Shown piece after piece: positions 20,754-28,304 of a stretch of 64,000 nucleotides of DNA. How positions within the stretch are numbered: position 1 is the first letter of the stretch; each line of letters begins with the position of its first letter. The stretch is from Rapana venosa. Its lineage: Eukaryota; Mollusca; Gastropoda; Neogastropoda; Muricidae. The stretch is taken from assembly GCA_028751875.1 (NCBI GenBank), contig CM054167.1, positions 25,118,377 to 25,182,376 on the forward strand, read 5' to 3'. The translations under genes and the position numbers were made by a program. Below the pieces are notes generated by a model. It saw nothing but the letters and a program-made list of their open reading frames with translations. It ran no database searches and had not been told where the DNA came from.

Positions 20754-23261
20754 GTGGACAGGCTCGGAGGCAGTGGAGCCACAGATCCACCTGGTTACAC
20801 CTCGCAGTTGTACCTGCCCCCATCGCGCAGGGTACAACGCTCCCCACTTCTTCTTCGGCTCGCAAGTCACCACTTTTGTCGACAGGCACAACCAGCAGAA
20901 GTGAGTCGGCCGTACAGACTATCGTTCGTAGCAACTGGTTTTTTTAAAAAGTCGTAAGACCGTTTGGCTTTAATCCTGTGGGTACTTGAGATCAAGGGTT
21001 GAATCTCTGTGGGGTCGCGTCTGGTGAATCGAAAGGTTGGTATTTCAAAATATCCAAGGTCAACGTGTTAAAGTGCAGAACTGCCAGTGCCTTAATTCCC
21101 TTCATGTATATATATATATACACATGCAGAAGATCAAATATGCATGTTAGAGACCCTGTTTTTCATGTCGGTGTTCAGTGGGTCACGGAAACACAAACAT
21201 ACCTAGCAAGCAGCTTGTACAATAAAAGGAGCTGCTCTGAAGTCGGAATGTGTCAGTTAAGTTAAGGCCAGTGAGCATCCTGCAAATTTACAAGCACAGG
21301 AGAAGACCAAGCACTATGCACCCCTTCCAACAAGGGAATGCAGAGAAGAGAGAAAGAGAGAGCATTAAGAACGGTTCAAAAGTCAACAGGGTTTTTGTTC
21401 GTTGCGCATATTTTATTTTTCTGTATTCTTTTATTTCAAGGATAATGGAATAAGCACACTCGCGGTTTTTTTTTCCATCCAGTCCCCGGGTGTATGTGCA
21501 TAAGTTAATTAACCCTTTCAGTATCTTTATTGAATAACATTCCAAAAATGAGTAACTTTCTGTTTGGTGTGTATTTGATTTAACCCTTTCAGTGCCCCCT
21601 CCCACCCGCCTCTCCCCTGACAGAAATTTCATGTTTCAGTATGTCTCTAATGACTTTCAGGGTGTCACTAAAGATTTAGTGTTATTAAAAAAAAAAAAAA
21701 AAAAGGGATTAGCCCAGGCCAAAAGTGTGTCAGTTATTTATGTCGGCTAATTGCCAAGGCCTACACTAAAATGTTGTTATGGTGTAAAATGTTGAGTTCA
21801 GATTATCTTCAGCCATGACAAGCTCTTAACATAACAACCTTCACTCTCTTGTCAAGGAGAAAAAACCCTCTGAAGTCAGAGTATGGCTACCTACGTGGCG
21901 ATGATACTTGAAAACAGTCATACATGCAAACTTCTCATTCAGTGTGTTCACAGTGATTCCCAGGTGGGATGAGTGAGTCTTTATCAAAGCATATTCAAGG
22001 TGACCCTCAGGTTGTTCCACTGGGGAATGAGCAACATCAACAACAACAATAACAACAACAGCAACAACAAAGAAACAAACAGATGAACAAACAAGGCCGT
22101 ACGTTTAAAAATCTTACCGTACAATATGTAGTAGTTGTGAATGTATTTGTGGGGAGATGGGGGGGGGGGGGGGGGGGGGTGGGGGGCACTGTGATAAAAA
22201 AAATTACTTGCAAGAATACCTAACTCAAGATTAGGGTTTTTCAGGTAATATCTGTGGAAAGAGTTGATATTTATGTGTTTCAAATTATATTTGAAAATGA
22301 AAAGGTAAAGGTGTCCCATAACCTTTGTGGTCTTTGGGGAGCAAGGCATCAGAGACCTCAGCTTCTCTAGGGGCCAGCATATTGAGGGCAGCAGCGCCCA
22401 TCTCCTCTCCCTCGCTGCTTTACCTTCCCTGACCCTAAAGAGGGCAGGTACCCATTTACAGCTGGGTGAATTGGGGGACTGTACTGAAGCCAAGGTGCAC
22501 AAACAGTCACCCATCCACTGGGCAACCACTCTCATGCTGCTTAACTTGAGCTTGGGGGAGAGTGAGTGCTCTGACCACCAAGATGTTTAATATGTGTGTG
22601 TGCATATTATGTATGCATACTAGTACAAGTACATCTCCGTGTGTGTTTATTATTTATTATTGTTATTTTTTTTAAAATTCTATTTTATTTTATTTTATTT
22701 CAAGGATAATGGAATAAGAACTCGTGTGCTTTTTTACATCCAGTCTCCATGTGTATGCAGTTTTGTAAATTTTATCATCCGTTCCCATCGGCACACAATG
22801 GTTACTCTTCCGAGAAGCTGAACAGGTTTTAACATGGGTAGAGATGTTGTGCGTGCATTCACACACAGGACCTCGGTTTATAGTCTCAGCTGAAGGAACA
22901 TTTTTGGGGGGAGTGGAGTCGGCACTGTGTGTGGTTTATTCTCCTGTTCAATTTGTTTGTAATCCTCCATACCCCAAAAAGGGGTGAAAGGAATTAAATC
23001 TTGAATCTTAAATCTTGTATTGTGTGTTGTGTGTTTGTGTGTGTGTAAGTGTGCGTGTGCACGCGAGCATGCGTGCATGTACTATACCATCATATATTAT
23101 ATACTATACCATTACTAAAATTCAGTCTCCCATGTATTTGCAGGAAGACATATTTGGTGGACCACACGACAACATTCGTGATCGCTTCATCCGATATCGT
23201 CAACGATCCCAACCGCACTGCCAACTTTATCAACAGCGCTCTGCGAGACTGCGGCAACTGA
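3776..23261 (+). CDS. C3: Complement C3-like thioester protein, 3' part of the gene (10 coding exons plus duplicate microexons)
   Basis: Exons 3776-3939, 7121-7150 (or 7328-7357), 8671-8758, 11135-11218, 15316-15421, 17202-17309, 17988-18068, 18749-18832, 20762-20900 and 23144-23261 splice at AG/GT borders into one open frame of 333 codons plus TGA. Residues about 1-165 match the end of the macroglobulin core and the receptor-binding (MG8) region: GTGLGQMQVRVEYN, then RTIVDVSMLSGYQP, then DRNTCVSFR and TCVHTYDP. About 166-225 is a cysteine-rich anchor (CRCF, CGRCY). About 226-333 is a C345C/netrin-like domain ending LRDCGN, comparable to the C-terminus of vertebrate C3. The family is a secreted opsonin that binds targets through a thioester; that part lies 5' of the window. 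The anchor plus C345C separates it from alpha-2-macroglobulin and insect TEPs. C4 or C5 affinity cannot be excluded. Confidence 0.9.
3945..6195. repeat. 24/30-bp minisatellite built from a SINE-F tail
   Basis: About 85 copies of a unit like CAAACTTCTATTTTCCGT are joined by one or two CAAAGT hexamers, giving 24- or 30-bp periods. Both strands stay open in several frames. The right end runs straight into a minus-strand SINE-F at 6190-6275. Confidence 0.93.
6190..6275 (-). repeat. SINE-F fragment at the edge of the minisatellite
   Basis: It contains GGTACATTGAATAAG and CGTCAAGCCATCTATCTAA, which are the reverse complement of the SINE-F 3' part seen at 39130-39220 and 45070-45165. Confidence 0.75.
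6352..6528 (-). repeat. SINE-A copy
   Basis: It starts ATTCTTTTATATCGAGGATA and ends near GTTCTGCGAGAG, the reverse complement of the SINE-A 3' half. TG dinucleotide runs flank it (6285-6340, 6540-6740). Confidence 0.85.
6540..6740. repeat. TG-rich microsatellite
   Basis: TG runs are interrupted by TCTG and AGTG units. Confidence 0.85.
6944..6970 (+). pseudogene. Decayed copy 1 of the C3-like microexon
   Basis: This copy resembles the microexons at 7121 and 7328 but is only 27 nt. It has lost a T in the ATT-TGC part and bases at each end. In the required phase it would encode unrelated residues instead of VAICIEVCV. Acceptor-like TCTCCAG and donor-like GTATGG are still visible. It is read as a dead duplicate. 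Confidence 0.7.
7121..7150 (+). CDS. C3: C3-like 30-nt microexon, copy 2
   Basis: A 30-nt exon sits between GTTTCTCCAG and GTACGG. It enters in phase 2 and leaves in phase 2, so the frame of the flanking exons is preserved. It encodes VAICIEVCV, which corresponds to the LEICTRY-type strand just before the conserved DVSMLSG motif in C3 proteins. The flanking introns are TCTG/TGTC-rich. Confidence 0.8.
7160..7510. repeat. TCTG/TGTC microsatellite around the microexons
   Basis: CTGTCTGTCTGTTTCTG-type repeats occupy the intron on both sides of microexon copies 2 and 3. A similar TCTC/TCTG run recurs at 7735-7815. Confidence 0.85.
7328..7357 (+). CDS. C3: C3-like 30-nt microexon, copy 3 (alternative)
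   Basis: This is almost identical to the microexon 207 bp upstream, including GTTTCTCCAG and GTACGG. It differs by one G-to-A change that replaces the last Val with Ile (VAICIEVCI). It has the same phases, so it could replace or follow copy 2 without breaking the frame. Confidence 0.72.
7515..8184. other. Intron DNA with SINE-tail fragments
   Basis: It holds AT-rich unique DNA, a TG run (7912-7985) and a SINE-F tail fragment at 8140-8185 (CAAGTCAAGTCAAATC). No coding signal is seen. Confidence 0.55.
8185..8480 (-). repeat. SINE-C (tRNA/5S-like head) copy
   Basis: On the - strand it reads GGATAGCTCAGTGGTCAGAG, then TTAAGCAGCATTGAGTGTG and AAGTGGATGGGTGACCG. The second part looks like the internal 5S rRNA promoter region. 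The rest matches the copies at 19473, 22300, 58310 and 60583. Confidence 0.82.
8671..8758 (+). CDS. C3: C3-like exon with the DVSMLSGY motif
   Basis: This exon has 88 nt, entered after CTGTGTGCAG in phase 2 and left before GTCAGT in phase 0. It encodes STDNMYADRTIVDVSMLSGY followed by QPVGDDLKR. The IVDVSMLSG core is a hallmark of the receptor-binding domain of C3/alpha-2-macroglobulin proteins. Confidence 0.9.
8815..8960. repeat. CA-rich microsatellite
   Basis: CACACA/CATGCA runs lie downstream of the 8671-8758 exon. A SINE-A remnant follows at 8955-9055. Confidence 0.8.
9127..9423 (+). repeat. SINE-E with GAA tail
   Basis: It contains GGGGGCCTGTCAGTATAAAC near the head, TCTTTGTTTCTGCC, TTTTCTGCCTTCTTGGTCCA, CTGGGCCTGACTCGTCAGGC and TCGCTCATATGACAGACAAC, then (GAA)n. 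Other copies are at 41895, 47568, 61193 and 62000. Confidence 0.8.
9424..10020 (+). repeat. SINE-H tail interrupted by a TTAA element
   Basis: GAAGTTGGAATGCACCTACC before 9455 and TGGTGGGCAAAGCGGTTGCA after 9945 join to the SINE-H tail seen uninterrupted on the - strand at 48740-48840. The tail ends in the family motif GAGCTCTAGCTGAG. Confidence 0.75.
9455..9945. mobile_element. TTAA-flanked inverted-repeat element (MITE)
   Basis: TTAA target duplications lie at 9455-9458 and 9942-9945. The inner ends CTCACTCGGGACGGC and, reversed, CTCTCAGAGGACGGC agree at about 11 of 15 positions. There is no transposase frame. The TTAA target and short imperfect repeats suggest a piggyBac-type non-autonomous element. 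Confidence 0.75.
10040..10360 (+). repeat. SINE-H copy with tRNA(Leu)-like head
   Basis: The head GCCGAGTGGTTAAGACCG resembles the 5' part of a class II tRNA, with a B-box-like GAAGTTCGAATCTC. The tail holds CATACCCAGCATGCA and CTCACCATTGGTGAACCTCG. A related copy lies at 20945-21260. Confidence 0.75.
10558..10908 (-). repeat. SINE-A copy with full head
   Basis: It runs from ATTCTTTTATTTCAAAGATA to a tRNA-like head at its right end. An AT run and (TTTA)n precede it. Confidence 0.85.
10930..11075 (-). repeat. SINE-A 3' half
   Basis: Reverse complement of the SINE-A tail, TCTTTTATATCGAGGATAAT through AAAAGCGGAA. Confidence 0.83.
11135..11218 (+). CDS. C3: C3-like exon: receptor-binding domain, middle
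   Basis: This exon has 84 nt, phase 0 at both ends, between GTGGTTTTCAG and GTAAAA. It encodes IYAKKEQLSLSSLIYDQERV and eight more residues. This matches the position of the YISKYELDK...IIYLDKV segment of vertebrate C3. Confidence 0.87.
11425..11530 (-). repeat. SINE-B 3' fragment
   Basis: It reads, reversed, as the end of the family at 28305, 49507 and 54128, including the CTCTCCCCGGGGAGAG palindrome and AGCAGATTTCTCTGCGTG. Confidence 0.78.
11600..12010. repeat. Repeat G motif, CA run and an older repeat
   Basis: (ATA)n with GGAATTTATATAGTGCTGAA is followed by a CA run (11770-11800). The GGGACAGATATG...GGGGAAAGTCTCAGGT stretch recurs, diverged, at 61720-61790. Confidence 0.65.
12040..15290. 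repeat. GACA-type satellite with a higher-order CCAGACAGCCTGACAGA unit
   Basis: About 3.2 kb of CAGACAGA units are organised into GACAGACCAGACAGCCTGA blocks of roughly 42 bp. Homogeneous blocks lie around 13080-13780. Irregular, indel-rich copies from 14450 to 15120 look decayed or poorly assembled. The 862-residue open frame on the - strand is an artefact. Confidence 0.95.
15316..15421 (+). CDS. C3: C3-like exon: end of receptor-binding domain
   Basis: This exon has 106 nt, enters in phase 0 and ends in phase 1 before GTAACT. It encodes IPHDRNTCVSFRAVEKHDVE, then a stretch ending TVRSHEDP. The acceptor (ACATCGCAG) has a poor pyrimidine tract because the upstream intron is a GACA-rich array. 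The frame and homology still fit. Confidence 0.85.
15422..17201. other. Intron with C-runs, TG runs and SINE fragments
   Basis: Poly-C/CCCCACC runs lie at 15435-15480 and 15900-15930, a SINE-A fragment (-) at 16005-16085, a TG run at 16085-16190, and CA at 16350-16390. SINE-E and repeat G pieces are at 16640-16795, a SINE-A fragment (+) at 16796-16915 and a further SINE-E tail at 17130-17165. No gene is seen. Confidence 0.6.
17202..17309 (+). CDS. C3: C3-like exon: end of MG8 and start of cysteine-rich anchor
   Basis: This exon has 108 nt between TTTTATTTCAG and GTCAGT, phase 1 to phase 1. It encodes EPTCVHTYDP, a region with YCASNQ, and QCRCFS. In vertebrate C3 the same place has the SCTRFYHPE and CRCAEENC motifs. 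Confidence 0.88.
17637..17850 (-). repeat. SINE-A copy
   Basis: Reverse complement of SINE-A from AATTTTGAGGATAATGGAAT to TTCATAGTTTCATCC, in the intron before the exon at 17988. A poly-G run is at 17425-17447. Confidence 0.82.
17988..18068 (+). CDS. C3: C3-like exon: anchor region
   Basis: This exon has 81 nt after TATATTTCAG and before GTGAGT, phase 1 to phase 1. It encodes LCGRCYTRRDDVSLSLIRTL and ACGSEY. It aligns with the CF...VTLEERLDKACEPGVDY segment of C3, so two of the anchor cysteines are conserved in place. Confidence 0.88.
18181..18392 (-). repeat. SINE-A copy
   Basis: Clear reverse complement of SINE-A, ending CGGTTTATAGTCTCATCCGA; an ATGA/GTGA run follows to 18450. Confidence 0.86.
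18540..18660 (+). repeat. Two-copy direct repeat
   Basis: AAAATTAAAATTCTTAAAYG followed by CCTGTCAATCATTTGTGATG occurs twice, starting near 18535 and 18597, separated by GCGCAC/CACG runs. Confidence 0.75.
18749..18832 (+). CDS. C3: C3-like exon: first part of C345C domain
   Basis: This exon has 84 nt between GATGTTTTCAG and GTGAGT, phase 1 to phase 1. It encodes IYKIAPPSTSLSDDWVDMRA and a segment ending GISKN. Position and pattern (YKI...D.Y/W...I..K.G) match the start of the C3 C345C domain. Confidence 0.85.
18857..19426 (+). repeat. SINE-D copy with CAA tail, interrupted by a LINE fragment
   Basis: GGGCCAAAAGCTGTGTCAGT opens it and GCTGGGGAACGCACAACAAC closes it. The insert 18915-19130 splits the conserved CTACACTAAAATGTTGTTATG stretch. 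Related copies are at 21710, 25661 (-) and 42964. Confidence 0.8.
18915..19130 (+). mobile_element. 5'-truncated LINE 3' end inside SINE-D
   Basis: It encodes, with breaks, a reverse-transcriptase C-terminal tail (LWSGKICG, then REEWRAMIVDVC-like, ending TRPDT and a stop). CACTAAA at 18908-18914 and 19131-19137 is the target-site duplication. Confidence 0.72.
19473..19735 (+). repeat. SINE-C copy
   Basis: Plus-oriented: GGGATAGCTCAGTGGTCAGA, then AGTTAAGCAGCGTTGAGCAT and AAGTGGATGGGCGACCA. The tail reads AAATGGGTACCTGCCCTC. Confidence 0.83.
19795..20290. repeat. SINE-D remnant interrupted by a minus-strand SINE-C
   Basis: SINE-D pieces flank a SINE-C at about 19885-20125. They are TTGAGATTTCTTCAGGCATA before it and CCTCTGAAGTCAGAGTATGG after it. 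Confidence 0.6.
20300..20575 (-). repeat. Two partial SINE-A copies separated by a duplicated 60-bp block
   Basis: SINE-A 3' pieces are at 20300-20402 and 20462-20575. The block TTATGGACTTGCAATCTCAA...GTGTGATTACTCTTT occurs before each, which suggests a local duplication of about 170 bp. Confidence 0.65.
20695..20756. repeat. GT microsatellite ending at the splice acceptor of exon 20762
   Basis: An almost pure (GT)n run of about 60 bp stops 5 bases before the acceptor AG. Confidence 0.9.
20762..20900 (+). CDS. C3: C3-like exon: core of C345C domain
   Basis: This exon has 139 nt, phase 1 to phase 2, ending before GTGAGT. The acceptor GTTGTGGACAG directly follows a GT dinucleotide run. It encodes a segment with SCTCPH, a hydrophobic FFFG turn and TTFVDRHNQQ. 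It fits the C345C/netrin-like fold by position and cysteine spacing. Confidence 0.85.
20945..21260 (+). repeat. SINE-H-like copy
   Basis: GTAAGACCGTTTGGCTTTAA, GGTTGAATCTCTGTGGG and GGAAACACAAACATACC match, diverged, the copy at 10040. Confidence 0.65.
21424..21670. repeat. SINE-A 3' piece and two TTAACCCTTTCAGT sites
   Basis: A short minus SINE-A piece (21424-21500) is followed by TTAACCCTTTCAGT near 21510 and 21578. These are direct repeats resembling the ends of the TTAA elements at 25861 and 35589. Confidence 0.55.
21710..22080 (+). repeat. SINE-D copy with a long CAA tail
   Basis: Same family as 18857 and 42964. The tail CAACAACAACAATAACAACA extends to about 22078. A poly-G tract follows at 22158-22187. 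Confidence 0.8.
22300..22585 (-). repeat. SINE-C copy
   Basis: AGGTAAAGGTGTCCCATAAC through CATCCACTGGGCAACCACTC; reverse complement gives the tRNA/5S-like head. Confidence 0.82.
22692..22925 (-). repeat. SINE-A copy
   Basis: TTATTTCAAGGATAATGGAA through GGTTTATAGTCTCAGCTG, reverse orientation, shortly before the last C3-like exon. A TTGAATCTT repeat end and a GT run follow to 23060. Confidence 0.83.
23144..23261 (+). CDS. C3: C3-like last exon with stop codon
   Basis: This exon has 118 nt after CATGTATTTGCAG, phase 2, ending in TGA. It encodes KKTYLVDHTTTFVIASSDIV and a C-terminus ending SALRDCGN. Vertebrate C3 ends similarly (GCPN). The final cysteine closes the C345C domain. Confidence 0.9.
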
Positions 23262-24375
23262 GCGGTTATAGTTTGTTATGTAATGCATATTCGGGGGAGG
23301 TAACCCTCTCCTCCACCACCCCCCACCCCCCAAAAAAATACCCCCCACACATCCAGATTTTTTTTTACAAAATGAATTTTCTTGTTTGTTGTCTTGGGAT
23401 GGTGAGAAGTTATACAAAGGCAGTTTCTGCGCGACAGATCGGTGGGCAGTGGTGGTGATCGTGACAGCTTTGTGTTCAAGACAACGGAAAAAGTATTGAC
23501 ACAGTCTTCAGCAACTTTTCTTGTTGTGCTTTCGCTGTTTTTGATTGAACTTGGTGATGTTGTCACCTGCAGGCCATGTGAATTTATTTTTTTAATTTTT
23601 TGAATACTTATGTATATTTTTTTTTCCTTTTTTGGGGGGGGAGGGGGGGGGGGGGGGGGGGGTGATGCTTGTTTGTTTTTATTCATGTTTCAGCTTGTCC
23701 CTCTCTTTTTTCATTTTGTATTTCATCTTTTTTTTTTTTTTAGAAAGAAGTGTTAAACCTCCCTGGTTTTGTGAAAGTGTTGCTTGTGGTCAGGCATGGC
23801 AAAGAAGAAGTGCCCAGTTGTAAGCTGAAGTGCCAAGTTGTAAGCTGAAGTGCCAGGTTGTAATGAACGCAGAAACTTCTATGACTACTTCTTTTAATTT
23901 TGTTCCTCCTTCCTCTCAACATTCACCATGGTGAGATTTCTGCGTATGTGACCGGTTCCCCCTTCCCCCCCCCCCCCCCCCCACCATTAGATAGCTGCAT
24001 TCTAACTTTGGGGATTAAAAAAAAAAAAGTTGTATTTTTGGAAAAGAAAATATGAACCTCAGCCATAAAATCATTTACAGTTTACAGACACTACTTGACA
24101 AAAAACAACAACAAAAAAACCAACCCAAACAAACCCTAAACAAAGCCTGATTGCTTTTGATGATTTATTGTATAAGTTCTAGTCACCAAACACTCAGAGC
24201 CTGTTGAAAGGTCTTCTGTATGCCAAAAAGGCATCTGCAAGCAAAACCTGAAAGCAGATGGCATCCACCCAAAAAGGCTGAGAGTTCATAGCTGCAGATG
24301 ACAGCAACTGCAGACAGACTGTCAAGGCAGCCATTTTGAGCGGTAATGAACAATTTAAAAAAAAAATTTTTTTTT

Positions 24376-24700
24376 TATTTTTAGGATAATGGAATAAGCA
24401 CTCATGTGCTTTTTTTTAAAAAACATCCAGTCCCTGTTTTGTAAATTTTGTCATCTGTTCCCACCGGCACACAATGGCCTACTCTTTTGAAAAGCGGAAC
24501 AGGTTTTAACGTGTGCATAAGATATTCTGCGTGTGTTCACACATGGGACCTCGGTTTATAGACTCATCTGAAGGACTTTTTAAGAGAGAGTGGAGTCGGC
24601 ACGGATGTTAACTCCAGAGGAAAAATCCTCTTGAACGAGATTCGAACTTGGGTCAGCAGATCACGAGTACATCACTGTAACCAGCAGGCTATCCCGTAGG
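24376..24700 (-). repeat. SINE-A copy with head
   Basis: Reverse complement of SINE-A, including AAGATTCGAACTTGGGTCAG near its head end, inside the probable 3' UTR of the C3-like gene. Confidence 0.83.
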
Positions 24701-25086
24701 AGGACTATGGGAAATGGTTTACAATATTTTGAACTAAAAAAAGAAAAGGTGATTGAAAGCAGCCTACAATCCAGAAAAAGTACTTAGTCTTTATGTTGAG
24801 TTTGAAAACAAAATGAAAAAGGGTTTGGTAATGTTTTGTACTGTTAGAAATGATGAAGGATGGGATGTTTCTTGTCTACTGGACCAAAACGTATCGTGGC
24901 AGTTGTTTGTTGTACATAATTATGTTTGTTGTTGGATAGTTGTTGAAGTGCATTTTACAGGAAGGATGGGAGCACTTTCCAAAAAAAGTACATGTTGCCA
25001 GTCTTGTTTTTTTTAATAGTGTTGCATTTTTTTTTTAATGCATTCAGAAGGATGTGCTAATTTCCTTGCTGGAAAAGGATTTGTTT

Positions 25087-25190
25087 ACAGAAATCATGTG
25101 CCTTTAGAAAACAAGTGCTTTTAAAATTATGTCTTTAAAAATCACATGTCTTTAGAAATCATGTCCCTTTAGAAATCATGTTCTTTTTTT
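25087..25190 (+). repeat. Short diverged tandem repeat in the AT-rich 3' region
   Basis: About five loose copies of a unit like TTTAGAAATCATGTCC, of roughly 20 bp, follow each other in the putative 3' UTR. They are too degenerate to give an exact period. Confidence 0.5.
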
Positions 25191-25944
25191 TTAAAATCTT
25201 TGAAATGTGACTGTAAATATTTTTAGGACTTGAACTTTGTATTGATTTATCATTGTATAACGAAGATAGTCTAGTATTATACAAATTGATCACAGACTCA
25301 AATGATTTCACTCTAATGACAGTAATTATAATCATGAATATTTGTAATAACATGACTTGCAATTTGTTCAAGGTAAATGCACAGTTCTTGAACAGTGTAG
25401 TTGATTGTTCAGTATTTACTCACTTGAGTGTTTAATTAACACAGCAACGAATGGATACGTTTTTCATGAATTCAGTATATTTATTTATTCAGTTTGTTAC
25501 CAGATTTCAGTATTACATACATGGGGCTTTTTAAAAAAATCATTAATTCATTCTTTTTTTAACTACTTTTTACTTTTATATTTGTGGTTATTTTCCAGGT
25601 AGCTTGAATACAAATAAAGCTTGATACTTTCATCAGATTTCAGTTTGTGTGCATGAAAATATTGTTGGTGTTGTTGTGTGTTCCCCAGCTTTACACCCTG
25701 GGGGTCACCCAGAACATGCCACACTCTGACTCACTCATCCCACCTGGAAATCACTGTGAGATAAGAAGTACACCGGATGAGAAGTTTGCGTGTATGTCTT
25801 TTCAAGTACCTCGCCATATAGGCAGCCCTACTCCCGACTTCAGAGGAATTTTTTTCTCCTTTAACCCTTTCCCATTTATACCCGCCGCAGCCCGCCAGAC
25901 ATCATTTCAGCCTAGTGGGGAATTTCCCTCATGCACTAAGCTCT

Positions 25945-26424
25945 TGGAGATAAGTGAGATATTTCCAAGATCAGACTAATGCGCTCCCTTGTCATATCCA
26001 TATTTCTGTATGCCTGTGAATCATGGACCCTGACTGCAGATTTGGAGAGAAAGTTAAGGCTGTGGAGATGATTGCTTTCGGAGATCCTTGGCATTCCCTA
26101 CAAAGACCACATAAGCAACAAAGGTGCATAACAGAATTGCACAAACCATTGGACTATGTGAACCTTCTACGATCGGGAAAACGTAAACTTAAATGGTTAG
26201 GCATGTCACAATCCAAAGGACTTGCAAAGACAGTTTTACAAGGCACTGTCAGGAGGAGAAAGTAGCAGACCAAGGAGAGCTGGAGGATAACATCAGGAAT
26301 GGACAGGCCTAGAACTCAACAAAACCCTGAGAAAGGCAGAACAGGGAGAGGAATGGAGGGAACTGGTTGTTGAGTCTTTGAGGGTGCCCCCACGGTCGTC
26401 AGACTACGGGACAGATAGATAGAG
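25945..26424 (+). mobile_element. 5'-truncated RTE-like LINE 3' end nested in the piggyBac-like element
   Basis: It is nearly the same as the 3' end of the LINE at 31045-33957, in opposite orientation. It carries the C-terminal part of the reverse transcriptase with stops and ends in ACAGATAGATAGAG. ACTAAGCTCT at 25935-25944 and 26425-26434 is a 10-bp target-site duplication. Confidence 0.87.
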
Positions 26425-26586
26425 ACTAAGCTCTACCTAGTACACGCACACTATGAATGAACATTCCACTGAGGTCAGCATAAACTAAGGAAGGAATGGG
26501 CACCAAATTCAGTGCTACACAGCCTCCTGTTCACAAGAAATTGGCCAGTGACTGGCTTTGTCTTTCCCATGCTTTCTTGTAGCTAC

Positions 26587-27245
26587 AAATGGCAGCAAAG
26601 ATTGAGCATACGATTTGGGAGGAATATACTGATATGGAAATTGAAGCTATTTTGGCTCAAGTGGAACAGTTCGAAAGAGAATGAAATGTTTAATCCAATG
26701 TTGAAGTAGATGTAGAAGAAAGAGATGAAATAGGAGAAGGTAGTGAGTCGGAAAGTGATGCTGAGGATAACATTCCCTTGGCTTCATAGCAGACGACATG
26801 GTGTGGCACACAAGTGCCTTGCACAGTGCAAGACTTCACGCTGCCGACTGGGCCGGCACAAACTCTCCCACTGAATTCCAAGCCCTTAGATTACTTTGTT
26901 TTGTTTGTGCCTCAACATTTTTTTCAAATTGTAGCAGATGAAACTAACAATTATGCCAGGCAAAAGATCGCTGTGAAAGACTTAGCCATAGATCCATTAC
27001 GGACAGAAACAACACCTGATGAAATTAGGGCTTACCTGTCAGTTTTGATCATGATGGGGATCAAGCATTTGCCAAGGCTTCATCTCTACTGGTCTACTGA
27101 TTTGAGATTTTCTGAGTCACGGATCAGTAAAATTATGACGAAAACCAGATTTCTCAAAATTAATCAGTATTTTCACCTGAGAAACACGCCAACACACCTG
27201 GACGTGACACTGGGCTGTGACACCTGCATTGTGACAGCCATGTAA
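26587..27245 (+). pseudogene. piggyBac-type transposase, N-terminal part, broken
   Basis: An N-terminal segment MAAKIEHTIWEEYTDMEIEA runs to a stop near 26684. A second frame from about 26814 encodes DETNNYARQKI, EIRAYLSVLIMMGIKHLP and YWSTDLRFSESRISKIM, followed by RFLKINQYFHLR. These match the start of the DDE_Tnp_1_7 (piggyBac) domain. The frame stops at 27245 and the catalytic Asp residues are absent. The copy is dead. Confidence 0.8.
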
Positions 27246-27952
27246 CTGGCTATTGGTGAAGGACACACTAGTGTCTTTGTAAATAATAGGCATCAGCATA
27301 TATTTGTAAATAATGTATATATGCCATTAGTCAATGTTGTTTTCAATATTTTGAATACTTTCCACTGAGAAAATGTAGACTTGGTGACAGTAATTTTGTG
27401 ACGTGTGAATGTTCGATTGGATTACCACGACGGTGGATGCGATGGAGGACACATTCAGGCAGGACCACACATTTTTTTTTTTTAAACACATACGTATATT
27501 GTGCATGTTAGAGGGTAGTTGTAGACTAACAGCATGATGTCACTGCAATGTTACCTGTATTTGGTGACAAAGAGGGGACAGCAGCACGACACATGTGGGT
27601 AGGACACACATCTTGGGGTGCAGAACAAAGTATGACATCATATGAATACTTTGGCCTAAAATGACTGCTCTGCAAACAATAGTAACTGTACAGGACTATG
27701 TGTACTTGAGGTACCTTATTCTCTGAAAAAAACGGCGTAAATTTTCGAATACTACAGAGAGTTTCTCTGTAAGAAATGCGAATGGTAAAGGGTTAAAGAA
27801 GAGTGCATGTTGTTATGTTAAGAGCTTGTCATGGCTGAAGGCAAATCTCAACAACACAACATTTTACTACATAACAACATTTTTATGTAGGCTTTGGCAA
27901 TTAGCTGACATCAATAACTGACAGAGGTTTTGACCTAGGCCAGCATGAAAAT

Positions 27953-28300
27953 GAACGTGCATGCGGAAAGTTGGATCTGTCCCCCTCCCCCCCTTCCCCC
28001 TCCTCCCTAATGACTTCTCAGAGAATTAATGGTAGATGTGAAGAGAAAAGAAAGAACGTGCTTCAATGCTGCTGTGAATTAAAGGATCTTTAACGTGCAT
28101 ATTTCATCTTTTGCATACATTTACACCTAAACAATACTAAATCACAGACAGGTCTGTATGGAAGTTGATAGCAAAGGTTTTTTCCAAAAGTTTATTCTAA
28201 CTCTGCCAAGATGACAAGTCTGTACAGAAGTTGAAACCAAAGAATTTTTAAAATAAATGTATTCTAAATTTACCACGATGACAGGTTTGTACAGAATTTG
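27953..28300. other. Intergenic DNA, no gene seen
   Basis: CT-rich stretch near 27975-28010, then AT-rich DNA with a loose repeat of CAGGTCTGTATGGAAGTTGA, AAGTCTGTACAGAAGTTGAA and CAGGTTTGTACAGAATTTGG (28146-28300). Confidence 0.55.
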
Positions 28301-28304
28301 GTGG

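Larger units (their letters stand above)
23262..25620 (+). other. Probable 3' UTR and downstream region of the C3-like gene, with a candidate polyA signal at 25613-25618
   Basis: No open frame continues after the stop. The stretch has G-runs and C-runs near 23632-23663 and 23959-23982, one SINE (24376-24700) and AT-rich unique DNA. A canonical AATAAA lies at 25613-25618, just before the nested insertion at 25651. Other polyA sites closer to the stop are possible, so the true 3' end is undecided. Confidence 0.4.
25861..27796. mobile_element. piggyBac-like DNA transposon, defective, with TTAA duplication
   Basis: TTAA flanks both ends (25861-25864, 27793-27796). The inner ends CCCTTTCCCATT and, reversed, CCCTTTACCATT match at 11 of 12 positions. 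It holds a broken transposase (26587-27245) and a nested LINE fragment (25945-26424). An uninterrupted copy of the host SINE at 43070-43110 shows the empty site. Confidence 0.88.
25661..27942 (-). repeat. SINE-D copy carrying a nested TTAA transposon
   Basis: The CAA tail (here TTGTTGGTGTTGTTG) and GTTCCCCAGC open it at 25661. The 5' end, TGACAGAGGTTTTGACCTAG, closes near 27942. GCATGAAAAT at 25651-25660 and 27943-27952 is the target-site duplication. The body is split at a TTAA by the element at 25861. Confidence 0.85.

Noticed and set aside
26023..26265. Small open frame after 26023 as a host gene
   Set aside because: It lies inside the LINE 3' fragment and is out of frame with the reverse-transcriptase remnant.
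26587..27245. Domesticated transposase gene
   Set aside because: An early stop, loss of the catalytic part, and intact TTAA ends with a nested LINE show a dead transposon copy, not a host gene.
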